Assembly (NCBI GenBank): GCA_008973525.1
Contig: WACJ01000527.1
Span: 434,001 to 498,000, forward strand
Length of the DNA: 64,000 nucleotides
Reading direction: 5' to 3'
Origin: Stenopsyche tienmushanensis
Lineage: Eukaryota; Arthropoda; Insecta; Trichoptera; Stenopsychidae
Of this stretch, positions 1-12,540 are shown piece by piece (within the stretch, counting starts at the first letter, position 1; each line of letters opens with the position of its first letter). A program made the position numbers and the translations under genes. Below the pieces are notes generated by a model. That model worked only from the letters and a program-made list of their open reading frames with translations. It searched no databases and had not been told where the DNA came from.

Positions 1-3000
1 AAAATCTACATTGAATAGATAACGCAAATGTTCGTCACACTACGTCGACCACTTTGTGACGAACGGCGTGCCGGTGTGACGGTTGAAAAATCGTCTTAAC
101 ACTTTTATCTAAAGCGTTTCGTCAGTCTAATTTGGACTGCCAACCCGCGGTGTTCAATAGCTCCACTGTTCTAGTGCAAATAAAAGTGATTTCTGTTCGA
201 CGAAAAGTGAATCTAAAGTTTCCGTGCCGTAAAGTTCATCATTAATTTCGCTAAATTGGACGCTCTTTGGTTACATTGACCGGTTGAAATTATCATTTTT
301 AAGGCTCAAATTCAGTCTCATAATCTTCACCCCCCCAGTGGGTGGTATCCACATTTTTAATCTATTGCGCCACAGTGTCAAGCGAAATGATGTACATGCG
401 CAATTCGAATATCTTTCAACGAATAATTTGTCCATGCTTGGGTGGAATTTTTGGCCAAAACGTACTAAATCGCCGCTTTAATTAAAAGCGTGTACTTCAG
501 CAAGTTAAAAAGCGCCATGCATATATACGCTATCTCTCAAATTTTAATCCGGGCTTTTATAATAAATTCAAATAAGTACTTGTTGTCGTACCGTGCCCGA
601 AACAGGGCTTTTAAACCCCGATCGCTGTTTACTCTAAAGCACTTAATAATTAATATGGCTGCGAATTATTTTAATTCGGCCTAAGTCTTCGTTGAAAGGG
701 ATAAAAATATATACAATATCGATTAATTTTATAATATGGAAATGTGTGTATTGGCCGAACTCGTTTTGCTATCTTATAACCATGGCTGTATATCATTCAC
801 TAGGGCTAAACCCTAATAGTGAGACACTTGAATCGGACTAAAACTAGATAAAACCGCGATAATTGGATATTCGTTATATTATCAATGATCAATGTTCTGT
901 GACAATGATTCTATTGTATTTTGTCATCTTTCTATCCTTTTACATTTATATTATAAACGTGTCTTATACAATCTCCATATTTTATAAATTGGTCGATAAA
1001 AATACAATAGTTTGAGCTCGCGTGCCATTGTTTGGTGAACGCAGCTAGATGCATTTTTATGAATGACAAGTCTCATCCCACCACAACTTCTGAAGATTAA
1101 CATATTAAGCGCCGCGCAATCCCAAATATAAATCATATCAGATTTAGAATAACAAATATTAAATCAGATTATAAATATGTTTTTAACATTAAGCACGTGC
1201 CTGTCGGTTCGTTTATAACATTCAAAGAATACAATTTCATTACAAATTAATCATATGTAGAGACGAGATAAAGTGCTTAATGACATCTTAATATCAAATT
1301 AATTTTTATCAGTAATTTTACTCGCTTAAATGTTTAATCAATATCATATAAAGACTTTTTAGTTGCAGCAATTAGATTAAATTATTGTAGCAAGCGATAA
1401 ATGTTTAGATCCTGGGGCGCTGATTGATTTTTTTTATCATTAAAACTGCTGTATAAATATCGATTTAGACGAAAATGATGGATTTTTTCGATCCAGGTCA
1501 ATCCTGATCGAATGCTTTCGTGAAAATAAATACTGAGATAATTGATAAAATTGAGCAGGACCGTCTATGAATGATTGATTTGCCACCATAATCAAAATAG
1601 CTTAGAGATTAGACCTAAGAACGATATGGATTGTATTTCATTTAACATCACAAAACTATTGATACAATCCAAAATGTACTTCGGCATAATATGCACACCG
1701 CATATTTGCAAAAGTACACATATGGAGATATTACTTTTCCACTTCAATGAAAAAGACGTATATTGAAATCGTGCGCGAATACAGAATCGGATTTGAGATA
1801 AATCTCGGCGAGATGCACTGAATATAAATCGGATGGCTTTGTGACGAGATCCACGTCTACATATTTTAAATAAAAACCCCCACATGGCTACGAATTCAAT
1901 TAAACGAGGATTTAAATATCATTGAAATATCACTGGATGGCATCACAGAACAATTAGCAATCGATTGCATGCAAAATGATAATAATGACAATGCAAGAAC
2001 GTTTTTGATATCTTTAAAATTTATATTTTTTATCGCTAATTGCATATCTTTATAACCCTAATCGTTGCGTCCAAATATGGCGACGGAAAACGAATTCATT
2101 TTTGTACATTCGGATTTATCTCAAATTTGATCGCATTCAAAGATAACTCCCAAAAAAAAACCCGTCCATCCTTCAAACGAACTTAATGCATCTCGTAACA
2201 AATATAAATATATCGATGTTATCTTATTATATGATCTTTTGAAAAATGTATATAGCTTATTTGGCCATAAATTATGTTTTTTAATATATTTACGAGCATA
2301 ATTTTATCTTGTCTCCATAGTCGAGTTCCCAAACACCATTAAACTTTGTACAATCTTCAAACTTCCCCTAAAAGGAAAACCTTCATCAAATTAACGACCC
2401 TCGAACTTTTTAAATTATAGTTTCAATTTCATTTATTATTTAGAGTTTTATTCAAATATCGATTCCTGCCATGATTTTAAGCGGTGTGACGCGCTTGCAA
2501 AAAAAAATTGGCATGAGCTGTTTCAATGACGACATTAACGGTAGTATTCGTTTGCATTTAACATTATTCTAACAATTTACACGCATACATCGTGGAACAA
2601 AAGATGAAATGCCATTTTCCAGCGTCCGATTGCGAGAACAATTTATCAGATGCCGTTTTCCACTGTCGACAACCGCAGTTTCAATGAGCTCGCTCATTAA
2701 TACATATTATGGACGAAATTTCGGTCGACTGAATGCAAAGTCTGAGTCGATGCTGTAAATTCAATATTAATTTTGCGGTCGGAAGTGTAATCAAAGAGAA
2801 GCTCATTTGGTTTTATTAATTTGAAATTGTTTAATCGAATGTGGCCATTGAACGTAATCAATCGGTGACCGCATTAGAGAATTCTAATTTAGATCGACTT
2901 ATTATTTATGTTTAGTTCGGTTTTGGACCACGAGGTACGGTCAGCGTAACCAAAAACGTCACAGTGATTAGTTTCTATTCTAAATATTTTCTTTAATAAT

Positions 3001-3012
3001 CAAAAGCTGCAA
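1..3012. other. Non-coding, possible 5' leader or intron
   Basis: I see no gene. The first 280 bases are less AT-rich than the rest and include a 9-bp inverted repeat (TTCGTCACA 31-39 / TGTGACGAA 55-63) and TCAGTC at 122-127, which could be an initiator; this may be a leader or promoter but there is no proof. The remainder is AT-rich with only short chance reading frames. Confidence 0.4.
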
Positions 3013-3140
3013 ATGACGATGGTACAAGGCAATCCTCCGCCTCGTGTGCGCCGCAAAAACAGTATGACTGTGTACCGCACGGTCCGTAGTAATTCTGTTG
3101 CCTCGACTGGTATTGCGATTGATCTATTCAAGAATAGGAA
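3013..3140 (+). CDS. dnc: dunce (PDE4) isoform-specific N-terminal exon
   Basis: Reads as 42 codons plus two bases from ATG 3013, ending at a GTAAGT donor (3141). The peptide starts MTMVQGNPPP, is basic in the middle, and ends STGIAIDLFKNR. That end resembles the end of the PDE4B1-type N-terminal exon (TLGIDLWRGR), from memory. The two leftover bases (AA) joined to the first base of the exon at 9956 give Asn, so the product reads NRN-FDVENG. The reading frame upstream is closed by a TAA at 2983-2985, which supports ATG 3013 as the start; a second in-frame ATG lies at 3019. PDE4 N-terminal exons usually direct subcellular targeting. An acceptor just upstream (AAAAG before CTGCAA) is possible but has a weak pyrimidine tract. 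Coding status is fairly sure; the isoform assignment is inference. Confidence 0.75.
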
Positions 3141-5011
3141 GTAAGTACATGCACACATTCTAAACTTTTTCATTTATACAAATATCAAAATGAGAGTTTT
3201 TCCACGTGGACTTTGTTGAACATCGCTATTTGACATCGAACGACAACTGTAATCAAGCTATATCCGTGTCATGTGACGTTGGATACTCATGGAAAAAACA
3301 TCTTTAGCACGAATCGATTTTTATCACGAAATCGTATTTCTAAGAAACACGTTTAAACAATTTAATTTATAATGCCTGTTTATGAAATAAACCATTTTTA
3401 AAAAAAAACAACATCATAATAAAATTCCCCGAGTGCTCTCCCAAGTGCATTGTGAAATTATCAATATTTTAAGATAATATTAGAATTATTGTTACAAGTT
3501 TATCTATTTAGTTTACTTTATTAGCCTATTCTATGCCAAGCACTGGTTGCGATCATAATTTGCAAGCATTATTTATGTAATTATTCCTACAAAGCTGATT
3601 CTTTCTCATGTTCTTGTTTTTATGTTGTTTTGATATTGAAAGTAATAGGCGGTCTTACGCTATGATGTTGTTGTTGCTGACATTTAAAACATTTTTGAGG
3701 TCTGTAAATACATATTATATAAAAGTCTTATGCCTACAAGACTGGAGCTATATTATAGCTGCTTATAATAAATATTATATGCACTTAATATTGCAATGCT
3801 TTGAAAATTATAATACTTCACTACTACAGATTTAGCCACGTCTACTGAAGCCCTAGCCACCTTTTATTAAAAGTAGACGACGTTTATTTAACAATAATCA
3901 ACATAAACTACTTGTAGACAAAAAAACAGCTTTTTAGATTTTAATTTGATGCCGGTATAGCTTTATAGAAATGGGTGCAAAATTTCAGTTGCTAAATTAA
4001 AATTGAAAATATTTTATTTTTTTATAACCAGAAATCATTCTTAATTAAATTCCAGAAATATTTCTAAATTTATTGCCATGATGAAAATATTTTCTACGGT
4101 CTGGATTTAAACCTGACATCATATCCAGAAACTAATTCCCGACACAAACAATAGAAATTCTCCCGACCGCAATGTTTTAAATTAAGACATACTATCGCGC
4201 TTAATCCCACTCCATTCAATCACACATTCTCCATCTTCTTAACATATAATTTCCGATACTTATTTAAATAAACACTCAATTTCCGTCGATTGCATCACAT
4301 TTTGGGCAATCTGAGATGCAGCTCGTCTGCCCTGCGGTTTCATCATAAAATTGCATCTCGCTTAAATCCGCGGCGCCAGAAATCTTTTTCGGCTGCCAAA
4401 ATCCAGGTTTCGTGTCCGCCAGAGCCTTGATTACACATTCGTTAGCGAACCGGGATATTTGTCATCCGCCAAGCCATTTATCAGAGCTTGTCAACTTTAA
4501 TATGTAAAGCTCGCGTCCTGGACGCCCCTCGGGACACCATGATTTAGGGCGGTAACTAAAGTAACATAGTTCGCGCGAAATAATAAGCTTTATTACACCG
4601 TCAGGATGTAACTTAATATTTTTGGCTCGTTAATAAATTAATTTCGCTCAGATGACTAATTTTTATCTCTCAGATGGTAGATTATAGTTTTGAATTGTTA
4701 TTTTCCCCCGGCACTTTGATCGATAATATCTCGATATTGATAGACATTCTTTTGAAAGTCCATAAATCTAGATGAAATCTAAGCACTCTGGCTGTCAATA
4801 ATTCAAATCCCAATAAAAATTCTGAGTAATTCTGTTATGCAATCTTGTATTATGTTAAATCAAAATATTTTTATGTGAGGTGACTTTTTTCTCTCCTTCC
4901 CTTTATTACTCTTATTACATAAAATCTAGTTAAAATTCCGATTGGGAAAAAACAATTCTCGTTGTCAATATTTCGTCCTGCATCTAATAAAAAATATTGA
5001 AGCGATTAATG
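3141..5011. other. dnc: Intron of dunce, one dispersed repeat
   Basis: Begins with the GTAAGT donor. Apart from the dispersed repeat at 3816-3950 I see no element or gene. A somewhat GC-richer stretch at 4310-4560 has no open frame that I trust. Confidence 0.6.
3816..3950 (+). repeat. Dispersed repeat family R1, copy 1
   Basis: Shares blocks such as AGCCACGTCTAC, CATAGCCACCTT-like text and AAACTACTTGTAGAC with 39025-39160 (same strand) and with the reverse complement of 40588-40712. Non-coding; no terminal repeats recognised. Confidence 0.7.
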
Positions 5012-5021
5012 ATGTTGTAAC

Positions 5022-5979
5022 TAGGGAATCCGATCCCGGGATCCCGGACAGTTTTAGGTGCTTATGAATCCCGGGATTAGTAAACATAATCCCAAACTTT
5101 TCAGGATTGAAATTTTTATTTAACAGAAATCGTACACCTCACCAGCATGTTGAAGGCTACTACATCGAGACATTCTCGCCAAAATCTGGACGCTTGGAAA
5201 CAATGGCGTAACTACTAATTGGCGAGCTTAGGCGACGCCTAGGGACAGTAACTGTCTAATATATGTATATAGTACATATATGCTTTTCAAATTTTTATAT
5301 TAACTTTTTCCTACCGGTGATGTATTTACTACACCTTGACTCCAATAATGGGAATTTCGATATGAAATATAATAGATACGGGGTTCAGAATTTTTGTATT
5401 CTTCCGTAATATAATTACGAATCACATCAAAGTATTATAGTATATAAGTGTTCATATGCAGCGACGGAAATAAATAATTTGTCTGGAATTCGGGAGTTTT
5501 GCATTGAAATGTTATCAGTCACATTGATGTTGTTATACGAAAATAGGGGCTCACGTGGTCATCAACTCGAACTAGCATTTAAATATATGATGACGATACC
5601 TCCTATGAATGTAGAGGCTGCATTTTCAGCAGTAAGTTGCCTGGCTTTCAAAATCAGATCCAGACTAGATGACGAAACACTCGATGCTTTAATGTTCTTC
5701 GGGCATATTTTTAAAATAATATTTGATTTTTTATTGTTTTATTTATCTATTTTTGAATTTTATTTTTATCCTTTCTTAAATAAATAAAATTATTTCGCCT
5801 TTAAATTATTTTTTATATTAAACAAATTGACTTATTGGTAATTTTTGATCAAACTTATCAATGTAATTTTTTAAACTATTGAAAATTCCGATCCCGGGAT
5901 CCCGGGACTGATCCCGGGATTGTCTAATGCAATCCCGAAATCCCGGGATCGAAATTTTGACTCGGGATTGAATTCCCTA
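5022..5979 (+). mobile_element. Internally deleted hAT transposon, copy 1
   Basis: This 958-bp element has terminal inverted repeats TAGGGAATCC...GAATTCCCTA with several CCCGGGAT motifs near each end. It is flanked by a perfect 8-bp target duplication GTTGTAAC (5014-5021 and 5980-5987), the hAT signature. It keeps only the transposase C-terminal coding region, so it depends on an active relative. It lies inside the first bases of an LTR-like repeat. Confidence 0.9.
5479..5787 (+). pseudogene. hAT transposase C-terminal (dimerisation) remnant
   Basis: A 102-codon frame contains TIPPMNVEAAFSAVSCL followed by KIRSRLDDETLDALMF. These match the hAT C-terminal dimerisation domain (VEAERAFS...RSRLSDETL). 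The RNase-H-like catalytic core and BED finger are missing, so the product cannot transpose DNA. The last 25 residues are hydrophobic read-through. Confidence 0.85.
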
Positions 5980-5981
5980 GT

Positions 5982-6319
5982 TGTAACGTTGAGGCGGGGG
6001 CGTTTGTGGGGGCAGAGTCCCCTCTCTCTCTAAATAACTATTTATTCCACACGAGACAAAGAGAGATCTGGCTGCAAGAGGGACTACCTCCCGCAGCCAA
6101 GGCTAACCGACGACTCCTCCAACTCCCGCCTCTTGAACGTCACTACCCAACCGGCAACGGTGCTCGCGCAAGAAGCGATCAGTCGGTATGCAGGTGCAAT
6201 GTCTCCGCAGGGCCACAAGAGATGGCGCTGCTAAAATAACACATTGCACCTGAAGAGAGATGGAAGATATCACTCTTAACAGCGTTACAACGTGGGGATG
6301 GTAAATCACCCATGCTATA
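5982..6319 (+). repeat. LTR-like repeat A, 3' part with two hairpins
   Basis: Contains GGCTGC/GCAGCC stems around 6069-6101 and a perfect 12-bp stem CAGGTGCAATGT (6191-6202) / ACATTGCACCTG (6241-6252) with a 38-nt loop. Both hairpins recur in related copies at 13.2 kb and 19.0 kb. Reading frames in this stretch are not credible proteins. Confidence 0.7.
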
Positions 6320-6323
6320 ATGT

Positions 6324-9300
6324 TATGCAGGATCACTGATAAATTATTGAATTTGCAACAATACTTAAAATATATTTTAAAAATCATTCCTAAATTTATT
6401 TGTATGATAAAAATATTTTCTACAGTCTGGATTTAAATATTCTTCTTATTTATCTTTAATATTATCTTATTCAAATAATTTTATCCTACGTAGAAAACAA
6501 TCGAAAAACCACGACATGAAATATATGTAAATATTACAACCAATTATATAAATATGGCTTTTAATTAATAATATTTTCGACATTTTATCTTTCTTCTATT
6601 TTCTGTTGTTAAAGGACTGTACCAAGCCAAGCAACAATGTAAAAAAATAAATGGCTTGGGAAAGATTCCAAAGGCTTGTTGTTATACTTCGTTTCAATTT
6701 TCAGAATGAAATACTGAGAAATACAACCGACAACACAGCGTTTAAATGTCACCAGCAATGGCAAAAATGTTCTTTTGGATGGTTGGTGGGATTCATAAAA
6801 GTCCTTTTGAACAAACAACATATAAATACTACAAGTAATCAGGAGATATACTGGGCATAATGGATGAAATCAGTGCTTTGAGAGTCTGCTGAACATGATT
6901 AAAAATTCATAGACGATTTCATATCGTCAAATATGCAATCCTATTTAACTGGTGAAATCTGAATATTTCCTGAACAGTAATAAAATGTCGTCGTTTCAAA
7001 TGTACAACGCGTTAAAAACAACCCTACTGCGTTTATCTCAGTTAAAATATCGTACACTTTTTCACAATTAGAGTTAATGAAATAGATTACAATTAAAAAT
7101 AATGTTATCTGACTTACTAATTCCGCTCGTTAATTATCGTGATTTCGGCACAATTGGACGATTCATTGCCTGTTAAAAAACGGAATTATCCCAAAATCTG
7201 AGATTCAATACTCGATCGTGTAGTTCGGAAGATTTTCTTTGAATACTAACTTTGATTTTTATATTCAAATAATGCCTGTTTTTACACGCTACAGATATGT
7301 CCGATGATCGATTCTATCTAGTCGCATCGCGGAAATTCTTTAAAAATAAGATAGCGGCAAATCGATTATGATCTGTTTGTTTTTCTTAGATAGAAATCTA
7401 ACATATTGCGGCGTCCTCGCGCACTTCTTGCAGACTTTGACTTGGATCGATATCTCGAAGATCTGCTATTTAAAATTTGATGAATCTCTGCGTGACATCC
7501 TTTAATAAATCGTCCATAAAGTGAAAAAATCCTATGAACTTATTGAGTTCATAGTACGCGTATAATATAACAGCACATTGTAATTAAATTGAATGTGTTG
7601 TTATATTATTTAGAAAATCATTTGAGTCATAAAGAGAGTATTTTTGGTCCGTAAGTATGTAACAAAATCCACTTTGTACACGTTCGGTGTAAAAAAATCC
7701 AATTGTACTTTACCACGCGACTGGGACATTAATTGTATCATGAAATCAAATTCATTGAACCGATTTTTTACTGCTCAGAATCTAATGCGGGGTCCTAAAA
7801 TACCCCGGTTATTTTTTGACGAGTGTTCATATGATTTATGTCAAATTTTCCGCTTCTTGCATAAATAAATACTGTGTATCATCAACGTTAGATATTAACA
7901 TATCGCTCCGCAGATCATAGGTCTAGCAAATTGTTGGCAATTAAATCGATCTGGTCACAGAATCAATTGTATTGCTCGATAGTAAATCTTGAAAATTTTG
8001 ATTAGGTTCGACCTTAAATTATCATGTAAAATGATGGTTCAATTATATGCGGTCTTGTCTAATCTAAAGTGATCATGAACATGTGATTGCAATTTATGAG
8101 TAAATCTGAAGACTATGAAATAATAAAAAAACACGAGATAATCCTAACATAGATGTGTTGTATAAATTTTGAGTCAAATAGCATGTGACGTCCAAGACCT
8201 AATTTCTACATATTTGCTTTTATCTAAAGAGATTGAAAGATTAATTCGGTCTGTGTCTACTTAAGATATTAAAAAATGTTAGCTCTTCCAGCTACTGATC
8301 AAATATTAAATTAGCGATAAATTATTCAAATCTTACATATCTTATATCTGACATCGATGATTTAAATAGTATAAAATAGAATTGCAATATATATTTTTTT
8401 ATAGATAAATCTGATTATTTCTAATAGGTCTCCGCCAAAATCTTGTTTTTCCCAAGCATTTCAAGGTGAAAGTCATCGAAATCACTTGAGATTGACGTGT
8501 TATCTTCGTGTTTAGTGTCTTTAATATATGAGATTATAGGAGATAGAAAATAAATTTATTCGATGAAAATTAGATGTTTTAGATACGTTGATAATGTTAG
8601 ATAATAAAACACGATGTTTCGTTTTGATAGTGCTCCGCTATAATTAAATCGTTTGCTCTAAATCAAATTGATCGTTGACAAGGGACGTCGATAGCAAACA
8701 TAAATTTATCCCGAATTCTAATATTTCTTGTATTTTTTGTACAATATATTAACGGAGATTGTCGATCATTAGTTATCAATTGTTACAGTCGACTTTCTCG
8801 CAGCGAAAAGTGGATGCGATAAATTGATGCTCGGTAGTTAAAAGGTTAGATAAGAAAAAATGTGTATTGGTGTATACTCTTAATATTATCAGTTTTAGTG
8901 AATTCTCGATTGAAGAATTTGAAATACGTATTTATAAATGCACTTGATTTAATTTGTTATTTGACCTCGTACATAGCAAAATTAATTGCATCAAAATGTG
9001 CAAGATTGTTGAGTCATTTTGGCTCAGGAACAACAGGAAATTAATATTTCATGCAGTTAAAAATGACCAACTGCAAAAATAAAATGCTTCCCATTAACAA
9101 TCTTAAAACGTATTTTATATGAAAAAGCATTCGAAATTGTAAATATAGTCGAAAATCCCTTTAAAATTTTTTGAGTTGTTCTCCCTGTGTTGCATTCGTC
9201 GCTACGATAATGCTCGATTGTCGCGTTGTTCGGTTGTGGAGATCGCACTGGGAGTTCACTCGCTGCATAAAATATACCATTAGCCTCGATGATGATCTCG

Positions 9301-9955
9301 GCTTCGATGAACGAGTAACAACTAATTTCTAATGTAGCACGACTCTTGATTATCAACGATGATTCGTCTCTTCGAGGCGACGTCGAGAAGCAGGACTTAA
9401 AACACGAAAAAAAGGCAGTCTTAACACCAATTTATATGATATATTCAGTCATAAAAATGAAAGGATCCAGCATTTATATATAATGCTATTGAATATAGAT
9501 ATCATATTGGTTGATATCGGCTAATTTTTTGCTTTACATGTCCTTGCTTCGCGATGCTTTCATTTTTTTGCTGTGTAAATACTCGGATTTCCCATGGAAT
9601 TCAATAACTCATCGGCATATCAGCAAACAGAAAATCAGCACAAGGACTCGTGCCATCCACCGTGATTGATGAGCCATCGCGAAGATCCACGATAATGGTT
9701 CGACCGTACGTTAAAGATGGGAGGTTTTCTGTCACTCACGTATAGAAAACGCCTGAATAATTTTCCATCGTGGCATGTTGAACATGCCACTACATGTTTA
9801 CACTGTGTAATGATGCCCCGGTAGCAAATTCCCATTCTTGTTTCGCAAACACTCCCCCACGGCATTGTACGGGCAAACACTCGAACTTTTGTCTCGCCGA
9901 ACAAGTTTTTCGCGGCGTATCCTATCGATATTAATGTTTGTGTTGTTTTTTGCAG
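6324..9955. other. dnc: Intron of dunce, one hairpin
   Basis: AT-rich with no gene recognised. The only structure I can point to is the pair of hairpins near 7532-7609. The stretch ends with the strong acceptor used by the 9956 exon. Confidence 0.6.
7532..7609. repeat. Two adjacent hairpins and a mariner-like end
   Basis: CTATGAACT/AGTTCATAG (7532-7540, 7546-7554) forms a 9-bp stem. It is followed by an 18-bp stem with one mismatch (7562-7579 with 7592-7609, 12-nt loop). The text AACTTATTGAG at 7537-7547 matches the terminal repeat of the short element at 43894-43997, so it may be one surviving element end. Confidence 0.5.
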
Positions 9956-10141
9956 CTTTGACGTCGAAAATGGATCCGGCGTCGGAGGTCGGAGTCCCCT
10001 GGAGGGCGCAGCCTCCCCATCTGCCGGCTTGGTGCTTCAGAACCTGCCGCAGAGAAGGGAGAGCTTCCTCTATCGTTCGGATTCCGATTTCGAGATGTCC
10101 CCCAAGTCCATGTCGAGGAATAGCTCGATCGCCAGCGAGAG
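9956..10141 (+). CDS. dnc: dunce (PDE4) long-isoform exon with PKA site, start of UCR1 region
   Basis: This 186-nt internal exon has an excellent acceptor (TGTGTTGTTTTTTGCAG before 9956) and a GTAAGT donor at 10142. After one base completing the previous codon it reads 61 codons and leaves two bases (AG). The peptide starts FDVENG, continues GRSPLEG, then [20 protein letters not shown] and [10 protein letters not shown]. This is the block conserved in long cAMP-specific PDE4 enzymes of animals. RRESF is the protein kinase A site that activates long forms when phosphorylated, giving feedback on cAMP. The full enzyme hydrolyses cAMP to AMP; in Drosophila it is the learning gene dunce. The exon is intact. 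Downstream UCR1/UCR2 and catalytic exons are not in the window. Identification is by motif recognition and is near certain. Confidence 0.96.
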
Positions 10142-12109
10142 GTAAGTCATTAAATTTCGGCTATTTTTTAAAATTTTATTTCAATTCATAAACATAAATC
10201 CAAAATAAGATTTTAAATTACATTTTTATAAAATGTATAGCGACATCTGTATGGCTTTGAAATTATTTCATGGTTTTGTTTTGCGGTTTGGATATTTGCT
10301 AAATTATATTATTCAGCGCCAAATTGTTGCGTATTTGTATAGATGGCAGTATTAAATTGAAATAAAATTTTGTACTAACTATATAAATTCGCATAAACTA
10401 ATCCATAAAATATTTTAATATATTTGCTGTACTTTTATATTGTTTTTTTTTATTTGTTTTTTTACGATCAATATTAGGATTATGACAACGAAAAATAATT
10501 AATTATAGCTTGGGTCTTTGGCGCATTAATAAAAACGCCCTTTTATGACAACATGGGATTAAAAGAAATTTTCAAAAGAAAATTATTAGTAGTTTACCTA
10601 TTATCGCACACAGACATGCAACTAAATATCTCCTCATGTAATCTAACGCAGAATGACGTCACAAAGATTGCAGTGACGTCACTGGCAATCGACGTAGCTC
10701 GCAGGTAGAAGGCTTTGAAAAAATAGGCTAAGTGCCTTATGGCATTTATTCCACTATAATCCAAACGCGAGACTAATTGTCAGTCATAATTTATAACACA
10801 ATCCCTATCATCATGAAATAATTCCCTGTTGTGCAGCATATTATAAATTATCTGCTCGATGTCTTCATTTTCCAAAAGAAGAGACCGCTGCATCCGTCTC
10901 CTTGGATCAATACTGATACAGGTGGTGAGGTAGAAGGAAGTGGTCGGGTAATAATGCAACCTTCTTTGTTCTTATTTATACAAGGAAAAACGATAGACCG
11001 AAGCAATTTCATGATAGACAGTACAAGTTTTATATCGCCTCCCGTTATTATACAAGGCTTCAGCTGAGCCAATGCTGGCAGAATGGAAAATTTCAGGAGA
11101 TGGGCGATGAATATCCATTCTCATTTCGGGAATAAAGTGGGGCATAAACGAAACCAAAAAGGGAATCAAAGTTAAGAGGGGTAGTTTTGGAAGATGAGGC
11201 GAGCATTCGAAGTTCGAATTTGCATCGATAGGGTCGATTTTATAAACCATAAAATTATATACACTTGTATATAGTTCGATCTGAGGGCGAACAAGCCAAA
11301 AAAGTAAAGAATGACCGGTTCGATGATACAAACTTAATCTGGCTTCATATTATTCGGCGATCGTTAATTAAAAATAATAAATATTCTACGGTGTTTATAA
11401 AGATTTGCTTACGTTACGTCGAAGATATATTTAATTACAGAATGGAGCTTTGTTTGCCATTATAATATACGAGCCAATTTTGACACCCAGTCTTGACGGA
11501 GATTGAACAGATTATTTTTGCTTAAAGCTGATTCCAAAATAAAAACCCTTTTAAACTATATCCAATTTATTTCAACATCGATTAACTACTTGTCGAAATT
11601 ATGTCAAAAAACCACGACACTTCTTAGAAAACTATTTAATTACTTTTCATATTATAATAAGCACAAGCAAAATGGCGAGCGCTCTTATCAGAACTACCTT
11701 TGAAGCCACACATTCAATCTCAATTTAATAACGTCTATGATATTATAATCATTAAGGAAAAATATATTTAATAAAAATCTTACTATAGAGTCTTTAAATA
11801 AGGACGCTTTTTTTATTTAAAATAACATTTCATGGCAAAAAGTATGGAATATAACAGCCGTGCGAGATAACTATGCCCTCAAATTGCTAGTACAGAATGT
11901 TTATCGCGGCATGCGCTGTGAGGCATACAGTGCTGTTCTGTTGAAACCTCATGTCATCGATATACATATCAGTTTAAGTTTAAGCCACAAGAAGTTGCTT
12001 ATTATGGTAATGGCAGTTTCGTTTTGGAAAAAGTGCAAAATACCAATGATTTCGCCAGACCAAAATCCGTACCAAACGATGATTATCTCGAGATACATAT
12101 GGTCCTAGC
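10142..12109. other. dnc: Intron of dunce
   Basis: Contains the paired CREs at 10654-10681. Otherwise AT-rich with no gene or element that I can support; the overlapping short frames at 10831-11331 lack any recognisable protein. Confidence 0.6.
10654..10681 (+). promoter_or_regulatory. Two perfect cAMP response elements (TGACGTCA)
   Basis: Perfect palindromic CREs lie at 10654-10661 and 10674-10681, start to start 20 bp (two helical turns), in the intron 0.5 kb after the PKA-site exon of dunce. CREB/ATF dimers bind this octamer. Placement in a cAMP phosphodiesterase gene suggests cAMP-driven transcription from an internal promoter or enhancer. The motif is seen; its function is inference. 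Confidence 0.6.
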
Positions 12110-12540
12110 TAGGGCTCATACAAAAACCGATATTTTTCAAAACTGGTTTTCGGTTATTAGTAAACGTAATCCCGAAAAATTCGGGATTTAAATTTTTATC
12201 AGAAACAGAAATCGTACACCTCACCAGCACGATAAAGACTACTAAATCGAGACATTCTCGTCGAAATCTGGACGCTTAGAAACAGTGGCCTAACTATTAA
12301 TTGGCGAGCTTAGGCGACTCCTAGGGGCAGTAACTGTCTAATATATGTATACATATATGCTGTACATATATGTTTTTCAAATTATTATATCAACCTTTCC
12401 TTACCGATGATGTATTTACTACACGTCGACTCTAATAATGCGAATATCGATGTGAAATATAATAGATACGGGGTTCAGAATTTTTATATTCCTCCGTAAT
12501 ATAATTACAAATCACATCAAAGTATTATAGTATATAAGTA

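Larger units (their letters stand above)
5012..6323 (+). mobile_element. LTR-like element A (338 bp) interrupted by a hAT element
   Basis: With the hAT element and its extra TSD copy removed, a 338-bp unit starts TGTAACGTTG (first 6 nt at 5016-5021, then repeated from 5982) and ends GCTATA at 6319. It is flanked by 4-bp direct repeats ATGT (5012-5015 and 6320-6323). Length, TG start and 4-bp target duplication suit a solo LTR. It aligns along its length with the 342-bp unit at 13210-13551. A TATA-like TATTTATT lies near the middle. No polyprotein is present. The retrotransposon class is not identified. Confidence 0.65.

Noticed and set aside
6006..6387. Frames of 77 and 94 codons within LTR-like repeat A, and similar ones at 18941 and 47027
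   Set aside because: They arise from the repeat's GC-rich hairpin region and change frame between copies.
9838..10191. 117-codon frame overlapping the dunce exon
   Set aside because: It is in a different frame from the conserved PDE4 peptide and runs through the acceptor and donor.
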